DNA of 64,000 bases from Candidatus Rhodoferax odensensis (lineage in GTDB: Bacteria; Pseudomonadota; Gammaproteobacteria; Burkholderiales; Burkholderiaceae_C), in NCBI GenBank assembly GCA_016718405.1, contig JADKDJ010000006.1, positions 124,001 through 188,000 on the forward strand. Reading direction: 5' to 3'. Under the pieces are notes generated by a model. It was not told the origin of the DNA. It searched no databases and saw only the letters and a program-made list of their open reading frames with translations. The translations under genes were made by a program, and so were the position numbers. This document shows, piece after piece, positions 25,745 to 34,225 of the stretch (its first letter is position 1; each line of letters begins with the position of its first letter).

Positions 25745-27795
25745 GGCTGGGGATTATCGCCAGGGCCGGGCTCGGCCTCGTTGAGGTCCACGGCGATGGA
25801 AATCGGCCCCGCTGCGACACCTTCGTCCTCGTCGTCTGCCTCGCTCGCGTCGGTCACGGGGGCTTCCGCATCGAGTCGTTCCAGTACCGTGCCGGTCACG
25901 TCCAGGCTTACAAAATCGATGTGGCCAAGCTTCACTCGCACGCGGCAGCCACGCGGCATATCCTTGGCGCCCAGTACGCCCAGCACCAGCGGGAAGTTGT
26001 CGGCGCGTACCAAGTTCTCCTTGAACAGCGTCGCCTCGATCTCCTCCAGGTCATGCTGCTGCACGTACTTCAAGGTCCAGTAGCGCTCCATGGCGCCCTG
26101 AAATCCGTTGTAGGCGCTGTACGCAGCGTCGAAGCTGGAGATGATCGAAAACAGGTCAGCGTCTTTGGGCTTGAACGGCGCTGCCAGTGCAGCGGTCTTG
26201 CCGTGGCGCGCGCAGGCGATGATCTGCCATTGGTTCACCAGATCGGTATAGCGGCGCAACGGTGACGTGCTCCAGCAGTAGCTGGGTACACCGATGCCGG
26301 CATGCGGCAGTGCCTTGGTGCCCATGCGCACTTTGACACCGGGCGCCAGACTGGCTTGACTGCGGTAGATGCCCGGCACGCCCAAGCTGGCCAGCCAAGC
26401 GCCCCAGGTGCTGTTGGCCAGAATCATCGCTTCGGCCACGATCAGGTCCAGTGGTGCGCCGCGCTGGCGCACACTGATCTGCACGGTCTCATCACCGACG
26501 GGTTCGTCGGCGTTCTTGTCGGCAAGCCGAAAGTTGTAGTCCGGCCGGTTGAAGGTCTCGGGTTTGCCGCGCACCACTTCGCGAGCGGCCTTCAGCTTCT
26601 TGGCCAACCGATACAAGAATGACAGCGGCCCGCGTTCAAGCTGCAAAGCCTGCGGGTCGCTCTGGTGGTCGAAGGCGGCGTCCTCCAGCCATTGCGGCGT
26701 GACGATGGTGTCGAGCTGGTCATGCCGCAAGTTGGTGATGATCGGCACCCGTTCGAGCCGGGTTTCGCTGGATTGGATCGCCAGCGTTGCTTCATCCAGC
26801 GTGACATACAGCGACACCGCCGGGCACGCCTGCCCGGCTTGCAGGGTGTAGGCCTGCACCACGGCATCGGGCAGCATGGTGATCTTGTGACCCGGCATGT
26901 AGACGGTGGACAGGCGCGCGCGCCCCAACTGGTCGATCGGGCTGCCCGGCAACACCGCCAACCCGGGCGCCGCAATGTGAATGCCTAGCACCACCGTGCC
27001 GCTGCCCAGCCCCTGCACCGACAGCGCGTCGTCGATCTCGGTCGTGGCCGAGTCGTCAATCGAGAAGGCCTGTGCTGTGGACAAGGGCAATTCATCCTTG
27101 ATCGAAGGTGCCTGCACGGCCGGGAATCCGGTGCCTTTGGGAAAGCTCTCCAACAGGAAGCGGCGCCAATGGAACTGGTAGGGCGAATCAATGGCGCCGA
27201 CCTTCTGTAGCAGTTCCAACGGTCCAAGATGCGTGGCGCGAGACGCCTCCACCACAGCTTTGTACTCCGGCGCGTTCTTGTCCGGTTTGAACAGAATCTT
27301 GTACAGCTGCTCACGGATCGGATCTGGGCACTGACCCGCGCTCAGGGTCTGCACCCACTGCTCGACTTGCAGGGCGATTTGTTTCTTCTTTTCGATGGCC
27401 GCCAGTGCCTGCGCCAGAATGTCGGCGCTCGCCTTACGAAAGCGTCCTTTACCGGCGCGGCGGAAGTAATGCGGCGCCTCGAACAGGCGAAACAGCGCGG
27501 CGGCCTGCTCCACCAGCGTCGGATTGGTCTGAAAGTAGTCCCGCGCCAGGTCCTGGAAGCCAAACTCCTCTTCAGGCGCAAATTCCCAGGCGAGTTCAAG
27601 TTCGATACTCTGGCTCAACTGCATAGCGGTGCTGACCAGCTCGGCGGGGTTCGGTTTTTCGAACTTGAGCAGCATGTTGGCGCCTTTGACCTTGACGCGC
27701 TTGCCGCTGTCGAGCTCCACTTGGGCGGAGGAATCGGTTTCGGATAGCACGCGCCCGGCCAAATGCTTGCCGGCTTCTTCAAACAATAAAAACAT
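25741..27795 (-). CDS. RNB-domain exoribonuclease (RNase II family)
   Basis: The 684-residue product has a beta-rich N-terminal region (about 1-60), a helical region, and a central RNB catalytic domain beginning about residue 240 with FSIDDSATTEIDDALSVQ. The acidic cluster keeps three of the four usual Asp positions, with Glu at the position of D207 of E. coli RNase II. An S1-like domain lies at the C-terminus (RGCRVRVKLGHIDFVSLDVTG). It should degrade single-stranded RNA 3' to 5'. It is shorter and differently arranged than RNase R, so I give no symbol. It heads the apparent RNB-tonB-aroE-mtgA operon. Confidence 0.88.
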   Translation of the reverse strand: MFLLFEEAGKHLAGRVLSETDSSAQVELDSGKRVKVKGANMLLKFEKPNPAELVSTAMQLSQSIELELAWEFAPEEEFGFQDLARDYFQTNPTLVEQAAALFRLFEAPHYFRRAGKGRFRKASADILAQALAAIEKKKQIALQVEQWVQTLSAGQCPDPIREQLYKILFKPDKNAPEYKAVVEASRATHLGPLELLQKVGAIDSPYQFHWRRFLLESFPKGTGFPAVQAPSIKDELPLSTAQAFSIDDSATTEIDDALSVQGLGSGTVVLGIHIAAPGLAVLPGSPIDQLGRARLSTVYMPGHKITMLPDAVVQAYTLQAGQACPAVSLYVTLDEATLAIQSSETRLERVPIITNLRHDQLDTIVTPQWLEDAAFDHQSDPQALQLERGPLSFLYRLAKKLKAAREVVRGKPETFNRPDYNFRLADKNADEPVGDETVQISVRQRGAPLDLIVAEAMILANSTWGAWLASLGVPGIYRSQASLAPGVKVRMGTKALPHAGIGVPSYCWSTSPLRRYTDLVNQWQIIACARHGKTAALAAPFKPKDADLFSIISSFDAAYSAYNGFQGAMERYWTLKYVQQHDLEEIEATLFKENLVRADNFPLVLGVLGAKDMPRGCRVRVKLGHIDFVSLDVTGTVLERLDAEAPVTDASEADDEDEGVAAGPISIAVDLNEAEPGPGDNPQP

Positions 27796-27826
27796 GGGCT
27801 CGATTGTCCCAGCAAAACCAACTGTG

Positions 27827-28411
27827 TCAGCTCAGGCCCAGAAACTCGACGATCTCGCCCAAGTGGTCTTCAAAGTCGCTCAAGGCGTGGTCGCCTGCGG
27901 GCAGCAGTTTGATGCGGGCGCCAGCGTAGCGGGCGGTCATTTCGTGCCAGTCGAGCAATTCGTCGCCGCGCGCGATGATGCACAGGTAGTTCTCGGGCTG
28001 GCGGGGGCCGCCACATTGCAGCGCACGCAGCTCATCCACGTACTCGGCCTGGAAGTAGAAGCGTTCCTCAGGCCGGTGCCAAAGGGTGTGCTCGCCCAGG
28101 TGCTGGGCCAGGTCACGCGCCGGGTCCACTGCCGGGTTGAGCAGCACCGCTCGGCAGCGTGTTTGTTCCGCCACCCAGGTGGCATAAAAGCCCCCGAGTG
28201 ACGAGCCAATGACCGCCATCGACTCGCGTGGCCAGTTGGCAATTCCTTGGCCGATTAGCTCGGCCGCCGCTTGGGGCGAGGGTGGCAGTTGGGGGCACCA
28301 CCAGACCACGTCAGGATGGTGCGCCGCCATCCAGGTGGCCATCAGGCGGGCCTTCGTCGAAAGGGGTGAGGATCGAAAGCCGTGCAGGTAGATCAAGTGG
28401 GAAGGTGTCAT
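27827..28411 (-). CDS. YqiA/YcfP-family alpha/beta-fold esterase
   Basis: The 194-residue product is a small single-domain hydrolase with LIYLHGFRSSP (oxyanion region), the nucleophile elbow GSSLGGFYA with Ser, and a C-terminal catalytic His in AGDHALSDFEDHL. These match the YqiA group of esterases, whose physiological substrates are poorly known. It lies 31 bp upstream of the RNB gene on the same strand and could be co-transcribed with it. It is divergent from rodA. Confidence 0.87.
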   Translation of the reverse strand: MTPSHLIYLHGFRSSPLSTKARLMATWMAAHHPDVVWWCPQLPPSPQAAAELIGQGIANWPRESMAVIGSSLGGFYATWVAEQTRCRAVLLNPAVDPARDLAQHLGEHTLWHRPEERFYFQAEYVDELRALQCGGPRQPENYLCIIARGDELLDWHEMTARYAGARIKLLPAGDHALSDFEDHLGEIVEFLGLS

Positions 28412-28483
28412 CGCATGATCATAGTCAGGGCTGCGAGCGTCGAGCCGACTGCGCAGCTGCGCGAATAGGGATAATCGCGCTTC

Positions 28484-29638
28484 ATGTCAGTTGCATTTGA
28501 AAGCCCCCCGCTGTGGCGGCGGACGCTGCCCTGGTTCCGCGACTTCGACGCTCCCCTGGTGGTGGCGGTGTTGTTGCTGGCTGGCGCCGGCATGCTCACC
28601 ATGTTTTCGTCAGGCTACGATCACGGGACGCGGTTTCAGGACCATGGTCGCAACATGCTGATTGCGGCGGGCATCATGATGCTGGTGGCGCAGATACCAC
28701 CCCAGCGCCTGATGTCGCTGGCGGTGCCACTGTATACGCTGGGCCTGGCCCTGCTGATCGCGGTGGCCATTTTCGGCATCACCAAGAAGGGCGCGCGACG
28801 CTGGCTCTATATCGGCATCACGATTCAGCCCAGCGAAATCATGAAGATCGCCATGCCACTGATGCTGGCCTGGTGGTTCCAAAAGCGCGAGGGGCAGCTT
28901 CGCCCGCTGGACTTCGCTGCGGCGGGGCTGCTGCTGGCGATGCCGATTGCGTTGATCATCAAGCAACCTGACCTGGGCACCGCGCTGCTGGTGCTGTCGA
29001 CCGGGCTGTCCGTCATCTTCTTTGCCGGCCTGAGCTGGAAGTTGGTGCTCCCACCTGTCGCGCTCGGGGCGGCGCTGATCGTTTCGCTGATTGTGTTTGA
29101 GCCGCGTCTGTGTGCCGAAGGTGTGCGCTGGCCGGTGTTGCACGACTACCAGCAGCAGCGTATCTGCACCCTGCTGGACCCGTCGCGCGACCCACTTGGC
29201 AAAGGGTTCCACACGATACAAGGCATGATTGCCATCGGCTCGGGCGGGCTCACGGGCAAGGGTTTCATGCAAGGCACGCAGACCCATCTGGAGTTCATCC
29301 CGGAGCGAACCACCGACTTCATTTTTGCGGCCTACTCAGAAGAGTTTGGCTTTCTGGGCAATCTCGCCTTGATGGCCGCGTTTGTTTTCCTGGTCTTGCG
29401 TGGTCTGATGATCGCCATGGAGGCGCCGACCCTGTTCTCGAGGTTGCTGGCGGGGAGTGTCACGCTGATCTTTTTCACCTATGCCTTCGTCAACATCGGC
29501 ATGGTCAGCGGTATTCTGCCGGTTGTGGGGGTGCCTTTGCCTTTCATCAGTTACGGTGGCACGGCGATGGTCACCCTGGGCATGGGTCTGGGCATTCTGA
29601 TGTCGATTGCCAAGTCCAAACGGCTGGTGCAATCCTGA
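28484..29638 (+). CDS. rodA: Rod-shape SEDS peptidoglycan polymerase RodA
   Basis: Elongasome glycan polymerase partnered with PBP2. The 384-residue, roughly ten-helix membrane protein has KKGARRWLYIGITIQPSE, KQPDLGTALLVL, GFMQGTQTHLEFIPERTTDFIFA with the catalytic loop region, and PLPFISYGGTAMV. The TTDFIF wording, where FtsW has HTDFLL, separates it from the FtsW copy at the window start. The usual partner genes (mreBCD, pbp2/mrdA) are not visible next to it. A hairpin repeat begins eight bases past its stop. Confidence 0.94.
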   Translation: MSVAFESPPLWRRTLPWFRDFDAPLVVAVLLLAGAGMLTMFSSGYDHGTRFQDHGRNMLIAAGIMMLVAQIPPQRLMSLAVPLYTLGLALLIAVAIFGITKKGARRWLYIGITIQPSEIMKIAMPLMLAWWFQKREGQLRPLDFAAAGLLLAMPIALIIKQPDLGTALLVLSTGLSVIFFAGLSWKLVLPPVALGAALIVSLIVFEPRLCAEGVRWPVLHDYQQQRICTLLDPSRDPLGKGFHTIQGMIAIGSGGLTGKGFMQGTQTHLEFIPERTTDFIFAAYSEEFGFLGNLALMAAFVFLVLRGLMIAMEAPTLFSRLLAGSVTLIFFTYAFVNIGMVSGILPVVGVPLPFISYGGTAMVTLGMGLGILMSIAKSKRLVQS

Positions 29639-29645
29639 GGCTTTT

Positions 29646-29678
29646 CGGAACAGACCGGAGCGCAGCGACGCTCTGTCC
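29646..29678. repeat. Hairpin repeat, family 2 (diverged copy after rodA)
   Basis: Just after the rodA stop is a GGAACAG...CTGTCC hairpin with an inner AGCG/CGCT stem. It resembles the longer repeats after tldD and ffh (core GGGACAGA...TCTGTCC) but is shorter and has a one-base bulge. Its position suggests terminator or mRNA-end function. Confidence 0.55.
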
Positions 29679-29732
29679 TTGACGGTTGGACGATCACGAA
29701 CGAAACGAGACGGACCCGCCTAGAATTGCAGC

Positions 29733-31193
29733 ATGATCTCTCGTGAACCAACCCTCGAACGTCTGGCCATCGCCAAACGCCTGCTGCTGACGCCGTTTGG
29801 CCTGGATGAAACCCACCTCTGGCGTGCGCTGGCCCAAATCAAGACCCACCGCGTTGACGAGGCGGATCTCTATTTCCAGTACACGCGCAGTGAAGGCTGG
29901 AGCCTGGAGGAGGGCATCGTCAAGACCGGTTCATTCAGCATCGACCAGGGTGTGGGGGTCCGAGCCGTCGCTGGGGAGAAGACGGCGTTTGCCTATTCGG
30001 ACGACATTTCCGATGCCTCGCTGCTCGATGCGGCGCGAACGGTGCGAACCATCTCTAGCGCCAGCAGGTCGGGACGGGTCAAGACTTCGACCCAGAAGAT
30101 CGCGTCATCGCGGTCCCTCTATGACGGCCTTGATCCGATTGCCAGTCTTGGCAGCGCCGCCAAAGTCAAGCTGCTGGAGCGCGTGGAGCGGGCCGCGCGC
30201 GCCAAAGACCCCCGCGTGGCGCAAGTCATGGCTGGCCTGGCCAGCGAATACGATGTGGTGATGGTTGCGCGCGCCGACGGCACCCTGGCGGCCGATGTGC
30301 GGCCGTTGGTGCGCCTGAACCTGACCGTGATTGCCGAACACAAGGGTCGCCGTGAAATGGGTTCGGCCGGCGGCGGCGGTCGGTTTGGCCTGGCCTATTT
30401 CGACGACGCCTGCATTGCGCGCTATGTGGATGAGGCCGTCAGCGCAGCGCTCACGAATCTGGAGTCGCGCGCGGCGCCCGCTGGCGAGATGACGGTGGTG
30501 TTGGGGCCGGGCTGGCCCGGCATTTTGCTGCACGAGGCGATTGGACATGGCCTGGAGGGCGACTTCAATCGCAAAGGGTCGAGCGCGTTCACCGGTCGGG
30601 TCGGGCAGCGTGTCGCGGCGAAGGGTGTCACGGTGTTGGACGACGGTACGCTGGAACAGCGGCGCGGCTCGCTCAACGTGGACGACGAAGGCAATCCGAC
30701 CCAGCGCAATGTCTTGATCGAGGACGGCATCCTCAAGGGCTACATTCAGGACGCCATGAATGCACGCTTGATGGGCGTAAAACCCACCGGCAATGGCCGA
30801 CGCGAAAGCTACGCGCACACGCCGATGCCACGCATGACCAACACCTACATGCTCGCCGGTGACAAGGGTCCCGAGGAAATCGTCGCCAGCATCAAGAAGG
30901 GCCTTTACGCCACCAACTTCGGCGGCGGTCAGGTCGACATCACCTCGGGCAAGTTCGTGTTCTCCGCAAGTCAGGCGTTCTGGGTCGAAAACGGCAAGAT
31001 TCTCTACCCGGTCAAGGGCGCCACCCTGGTGGGCAATGGACCTGATGCTCTGACGCGCGTCAGCATGATCGGCAACGACATGAAGCTCGACAGCGGTGTG
31101 GGCACTTGTGGCAAAGAGGGGCAGAGTGTGCCGGTGGGTGTCGGGCAGCCAACGCTGCGCATCGACGGTCTGACGGTGGGCGGAACAGCCTGA
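29733..31193 (+). CDS. tldD: Metalloprotease TldD
   Basis: TldD works with TldE/PmbA in a heterodimeric zinc protease that processes peptides and unfolded proteins. The 486-residue product has VVLGPGWPGILLHEAIGHGLEGD, with the H-E-x3-H zinc site near residue 268, and a C-terminal domain with MTNTYMLAGDKGPEEIVA and GTCGKEGQSVPVGVGQP. Length is as expected for TldD. pmbA is not in this window. The TGA stop is the first codon of a hairpin repeat (31191-31274). Confidence 0.95.
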   Translation: MISREPTLERLAIAKRLLLTPFGLDETHLWRALAQIKTHRVDEADLYFQYTRSEGWSLEEGIVKTGSFSIDQGVGVRAVAGEKTAFAYSDDISDASLLDAARTVRTISSASRSGRVKTSTQKIASSRSLYDGLDPIASLGSAAKVKLLERVERAARAKDPRVAQVMAGLASEYDVVMVARADGTLAADVRPLVRLNLTVIAEHKGRREMGSAGGGGRFGLAYFDDACIARYVDEAVSAALTNLESRAAPAGEMTVVLGPGWPGILLHEAIGHGLEGDFNRKGSSAFTGRVGQRVAAKGVTVLDDGTLEQRRGSLNVDDEGNPTQRNVLIEDGILKGYIQDAMNARLMGVKPTGNGRRESYAHTPMPRMTNTYMLAGDKGPEEIVASIKKGLYATNFGGGQVDITSGKFVFSASQAFWVENGKILYPVKGATLVGNGPDALTRVSMIGNDMKLDSGVGTCGKEGQSVPVGVGQPTLRIDGLTVGGTA

Positions 31194-31274
31194 GACCTTG
31201 CGGGACAGACCAACGCTACGCGCAGTGAGCTTCGCTCTGTCCTCAACTGATCAGGAGTATTCTCGCGGGACAGG
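31191..31274. repeat. Hairpin repeat, family 2 (after tldD; one full unit plus partial second)
   Basis: The repeat starts at the tldD stop as TGAGACCTTGCGGGACAG and matches, without gaps over about 75 bp, the sequence starting at the ffh stop (52048). The unit folds as GGGACAG (31202-31208) with the TCTGTCC at 31236-31242. A second GCGGGACAG begins 65 bp after the first but decays after ten bases. It probably ends tldD transcription. Confidence 0.8.
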
Positions 31275-31338
31275 TCAGGGCGTGGCGACGCATCTGGCCG
31301 TCAGCACCGGGTGATTTGACTGTGCTACATTTGCAGCC

Positions 31339-31407
31339 ATGAAATTGGTTCAGTTCTTTTTTAGCTATTTTTGGTTCTCAAGCGCCTGTGGCGGTAGAGA
31401 GTTCTGA
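31339..31407 (+). CDS. Aromatic leader peptide of the aroG attenuator
   Basis: A 22-codon reading frame, too short for ordinary gene calling, encodes a peptide with the run FFFSYFWF at residues 6-13, that is five Phe, one Tyr and one Trp codon among eight. It ends at a TGA 34 bases before a strong intrinsic terminator and about 100 bases before the DAHP synthase start. Such density of the pathway's end-product codons is the hallmark of ribosome-mediated attenuation (as in pheA and trp leaders). No strong Shine-Dalgarno sequence is visible before the ATG, which weakens the case slightly. Confidence 0.8.
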   Translation: MKLVQFFFSYFWFSSACGGREF

Positions 31408-31470
31408 ACGTACCCAAAGAAAACGTCCTAATTCCCTAAAAACCGCCGGAGCCCCGGCGGTTTTTTTTTG
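31383..31470 (+). promoter_or_regulatory. Transcription attenuator with alternative hairpins before aroG
   Basis: Four mutually exclusive segments can be read: segment 1 CGCC (31383-31386), segment 2 GGCGGT (31390-31395), segment 3 ACCGCCGG (31442-31449) and segment 4 CCGGCGG (31454-31460). Segments 1 and 2 pair through a three-base loop, 2 pairs perfectly with ACCGCC of 3 (antiterminator), and 3 pairs with 4 (terminator). A ribosome stalled on the aromatic codons would cover segment 1 and free 2. One reaching the stop codon would cover 2 and allow termination. This is the standard attenuation geometry. Confidence 0.78.
31436..31469 (+). terminator. Intrinsic terminator in the aroG leader
   Basis: A stem AACCGCCGG/CCGGCGGTT with loop AGCC, extended by A-U pairs on both sides, is followed by nine consecutive T (31461-31469). 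This is the strongest rho-independent terminator shape in the window. It lies 36 bases before the aroG ATG, so it can only make sense as a regulated terminator for that gene. Confidence 0.9.
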
Positions 31471-31505
31471 CCTCATTTCCAACTTGATTGCCTTAGGAGA
31501 TTTCC

Positions 31506-32645
31506 ATGAATGCCAAAGCCACCTCGTCCGCCGCTGATGCCTGGTATGCCAATCCGCACGCTCACCCCACCGATCGCACCAGCGAGACCGACGACGAACG
31601 CATCAAGGACATCACTGTGTTGCCGCCACCCGAACACTTGATCCGTTTCTTCCCGATCCACCATACGCCGGTGGAGACGCTGATCACCAAGACCCGGCAC
31701 AGCATCCACAACATCATGTCTGGCAAGGATGACCGCCTGCTCGTGGTGATCGGCCCCTGTTCAATCCACGACCCGGCCGCCGCGCTGGACTACGCCCGCC
31801 ATCTCAAGGCGCAGCGAGAGAAATACGCGGATACGCTGGAGATCGTGATGCGGGTTTATTTCGAGAAACCGCGCACCACAGTGGGCTGGAAGGGCTTGAT
31901 CAATGACCCGTACCTGGACGAAACCTTCCGTATTGACGAAGGCCTGCGCATTGCCCGGCAGTTGCTGATCGAGATCAACCGCATGGGTCTGCCTGCGGGC
32001 AGCGAATTTCTGGACGTGATCTCTCCGCAGTACCTCGGTGACTTGATCTCCTGGGGTGCCATCGGCGCGCGCACCACCGAGAGCCAGGTGCACCGGGAAC
32101 TGGCGTCGGGGCTGTCGGCCCCGATTGGCTTCAAGAATGGCACCGATGGAAACATCAAGATCGCCACCGATGCAATTCAGGCTGCGGCCGGCGGGCACCA
32201 CTTTCTATCGGTCCACAAGAACGGTCAAGTCGCCATCGTGCAAACCAATGGCAACAAGGATTGCCACGTCATCCTGCGCGGCGGCAAGTCGCCCAATTTT
32301 GATGCCGCCAGCGTGGCGGCTGCCTGCAAGGATCTGGCCGCTGCCAAGCTGCCGACCACCTTGATGGTGGATTGCAGCCATGCCAACAGCAGCAAGCAGC
32401 ATGAGAAGCAAATCGATGTAGCACGCGACATTGGCGCGCAAATCGCTGCCGGGTCCAAGCACGTCTTTGGCGTGATGGTGGAGAGTCACCTTCAGCCTGG
32501 GGCGCAGAAATTCACGCCGGGCAAAGACGACGCAGCTGCCCTAGTCTATGGTCAGAGCATCACCGACGCCTGTTTGGGCTGGGACGACTCGCTCCAGGCG
32601 CTGCAGGTCTTGTCGGACGCCGTGAAAGCCCGCCGATCACGCTGA
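31506..32645 (+). CDS. aroG: 3-deoxy-7-phosphoheptulonate (DAHP) synthase, class I
   Basis: First enzyme of the shikimate pathway, condensing phosphoenolpyruvate and erythrose 4-phosphate. The 379-residue product has VVIGPCSIHDP, MRVYFEKPRTTVGWKGL, GARTTESQVHRELASGLSAP (read as separate motifs) and LMVDCSHANSSKQHEKQ with metal-site residues. An N-terminal extension of about 25-30 residues precedes the region where E. coli AroG begins. A TAGGAG site precedes the ATG. Which amino acid inhibits the enzyme cannot be told from this. Expression appears controlled by the attenuator at 31339-31470. Confidence 0.95.
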   Translation: MNAKATSSAADAWYANPHAHPTDRTSETDDERIKDITVLPPPEHLIRFFPIHHTPVETLITKTRHSIHNIMSGKDDRLLVVIGPCSIHDPAAALDYARHLKAQREKYADTLEIVMRVYFEKPRTTVGWKGLINDPYLDETFRIDEGLRIARQLLIEINRMGLPAGSEFLDVISPQYLGDLISWGAIGARTTESQVHRELASGLSAPIGFKNGTDGNIKIATDAIQAAAGGHHFLSVHKNGQVAIVQTNGNKDCHVILRGGKSPNFDAASVAAACKDLAAAKLPTTLMVDCSHANSSKQHEKQIDVARDIGAQIAAGSKHVFGVMVESHLQPGAQKFTPGKDDAAALVYGQSITDACLGWDDSLQALQVLSDAVKARRSR

Positions 32646-32726
32646 CCCCTTCGCAGGGTCTGCGCATCCGTCGGATCCAGGTCGAGCGGTGCGCAAGTGG
32701 CGGCTGAGGGCGCTGGTGGCGGGTCG

Positions 32727-34184
32727 TCAGGACTTGGCGGCCAGCGCCCGCAACAGCTTGTCATGGATGCCGCCAAAGCCGCCATTGCTCATGCACACGA
32801 TATGGTCGCCGCCGCGCACGCGTGCCACGATCTGCGATACCAATTCGTCAATGGAATCGGCGACCTGGGCGCGCTCGCCCAAGCTTGCCAGCGCCTCGCC
32901 CGGATTCCAATCCAGGCCGGCGCGGTTGCAGAAGGCGAGGTCTGCGCTTTCCAGGCTGCAGGGCAGTTGCGCCTTCATGGCGCCGAGCTTCATGGTGTTG
33001 CTGCGCGGCTCGAACACCGCCAGGATGCGCGGCCCGGGGCCAAGCTTGCGCCGCAGGCCGTCGAGGGTGGTGCGGATGGCGCTTGGGTGGTGCGCGAAAT
33101 CGTCGTAGACCGCAATCTCGCCGTCCGATCTGGTGACGGTGCCGCGCAGTTCCATGCGTCGCTTGACGTTCTGAAAGCTGCTCAGGGCGCGAGCGCTGAC
33201 CTCCGGATCAACACCGATGTGGTGCGCGGCTGCGATTGCCGCCAAGGCGTTCAACTGGTTGTGGGAGCCGGTGAGTGCCCACTCCACGACGCCCACAGGT
33301 TTGCCGATGTGATGAACGTTGAAGCGGCCTGGTTCGCCGATACAGGTGTAGTCACTCACGGCGGAGCCGAAACTACGCACCTCGCTCCAACAACCGGCGT
33401 GCAGGACACGGCTCAGGCTCTCCTCCAAGTCATTGACGATGACGCGGCCGGACCCATGTGGCCCGGTGCCGGGCACGGTCCTGACCAGATGGTGGAACTG
33501 GCGCTCGATCGCCGCCAGGTTGTCGAAGATGTCAGCGTGGTCGAACTCAAGGTTGTTGAGGACGGCCGTGCGGGGACGGTAGTGCACGAACTTGCTGCGT
33601 TTGTCGAAAAAGGCAGTGTCGTATTCGTCGGCTTCGATCACGAACGGTGCGCTGCGCACTGCGCTGTGCATGACGACGGCGGAGGCATTGACAGGCGCGA
33701 GCGCATGGCGCCCCAGTTTTGCCGATGTGTCGAAATTCAACGGCACACCGCCGATCAGAAAACCAGGCTGCAAACCCGCGAATTCGAGAATCCACGCCGT
33801 CATGGCGGTGGTCGTCGTCTTGCCGTGCGTGCCGGCGATGGCGATCACGTGGCGGCCTTGCAGCACATGCTCGGCCAGCCATTGCGGGCCACTGGTGTAG
33901 GCAGCGCCCGCGTCCAGGATTGCTTCCATCAGCGGGAATTTCGCGGTTCCGTCGGCCAGGCGCGCGCGGCTCACAACGTTTCCAACGACGTAGATGTCGG
34001 GATCGAGCGCCAATTGGTCGGCATCAAAACCCTCGATCAGGTCGATGCCCAAGGCGCGAAGCTGATCGCTCATGGGTGGGTAGACGCCAGCGTCGCAGCC
34101 GGTAACCTTGTGTCCGGCCTCCGCGGCCAGGGCGGCCAGGCCCCCCATGAACGTGCCGCAGATGCCCAGGATGTGAATGTGCAT
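32727..34184 (-). CDS. mpl: UDP-MurNAc:L-Ala-gamma-D-Glu-meso-DAP ligase Mpl
   Basis: Recycling ligase that joins the murein tripeptide to UDP-MurNAc. The 485-residue product opens MHIHILGICGTFMGGLA, the Mpl form of the Mur N-terminus, and has the P-loop [15 protein letters not shown], an EADEYDTAFFDKRSKFVHYRP segment typical of Mpl (as two motifs) and DDFAHHPSAI. It complements AmpD (45516-46130), which releases the peptide in the same recycling route. It is divergent from the gene at 34226, with about 40 bp between starts. Confidence 0.95.
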   Translation of the reverse strand: MHIHILGICGTFMGGLAALAAEAGHKVTGCDAGVYPPMSDQLRALGIDLIEGFDADQLALDPDIYVVGNVVSRARLADGTAKFPLMEAILDAGAAYTSGPQWLAEHVLQGRHVIAIAGTHGKTTTTAMTAWILEFAGLQPGFLIGGVPLNFDTSAKLGRHALAPVNASAVVMHSAVRSAPFVIEADEYDTAFFDKRSKFVHYRPRTAVLNNLEFDHADIFDNLAAIERQFHHLVRTVPGTGPHGSGRVIVNDLEESLSRVLHAGCWSEVRSFGSAVSDYTCIGEPGRFNVHHIGKPVGVVEWALTGSHNQLNALAAIAAAHHIGVDPEVSARALSSFQNVKRRMELRGTVTRSDGEIAVYDDFAHHPSAIRTTLDGLRRKLGPGPRILAVFEPRSNTMKLGAMKAQLPCSLESADLAFCNRAGLDWNPGEALASLGERAQVADSIDELVSQIVARVRGGDHIVCMSNGGFGGIHDKLLRALAAKS

Positions 34185-34225
34185 GGAGCGATTCTAGAGT
34201 GGCAAAACGAGGGAAAATCGCCTTG

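Noticed and set aside
31316..31330. TTGACT followed by TACATT as a promoter for the aroG leader
   Set aside because: The spacing between the two is only 3 bases, and a -10 at correct spacing would fall on the leader ATG; the true promoter must be further upstream.
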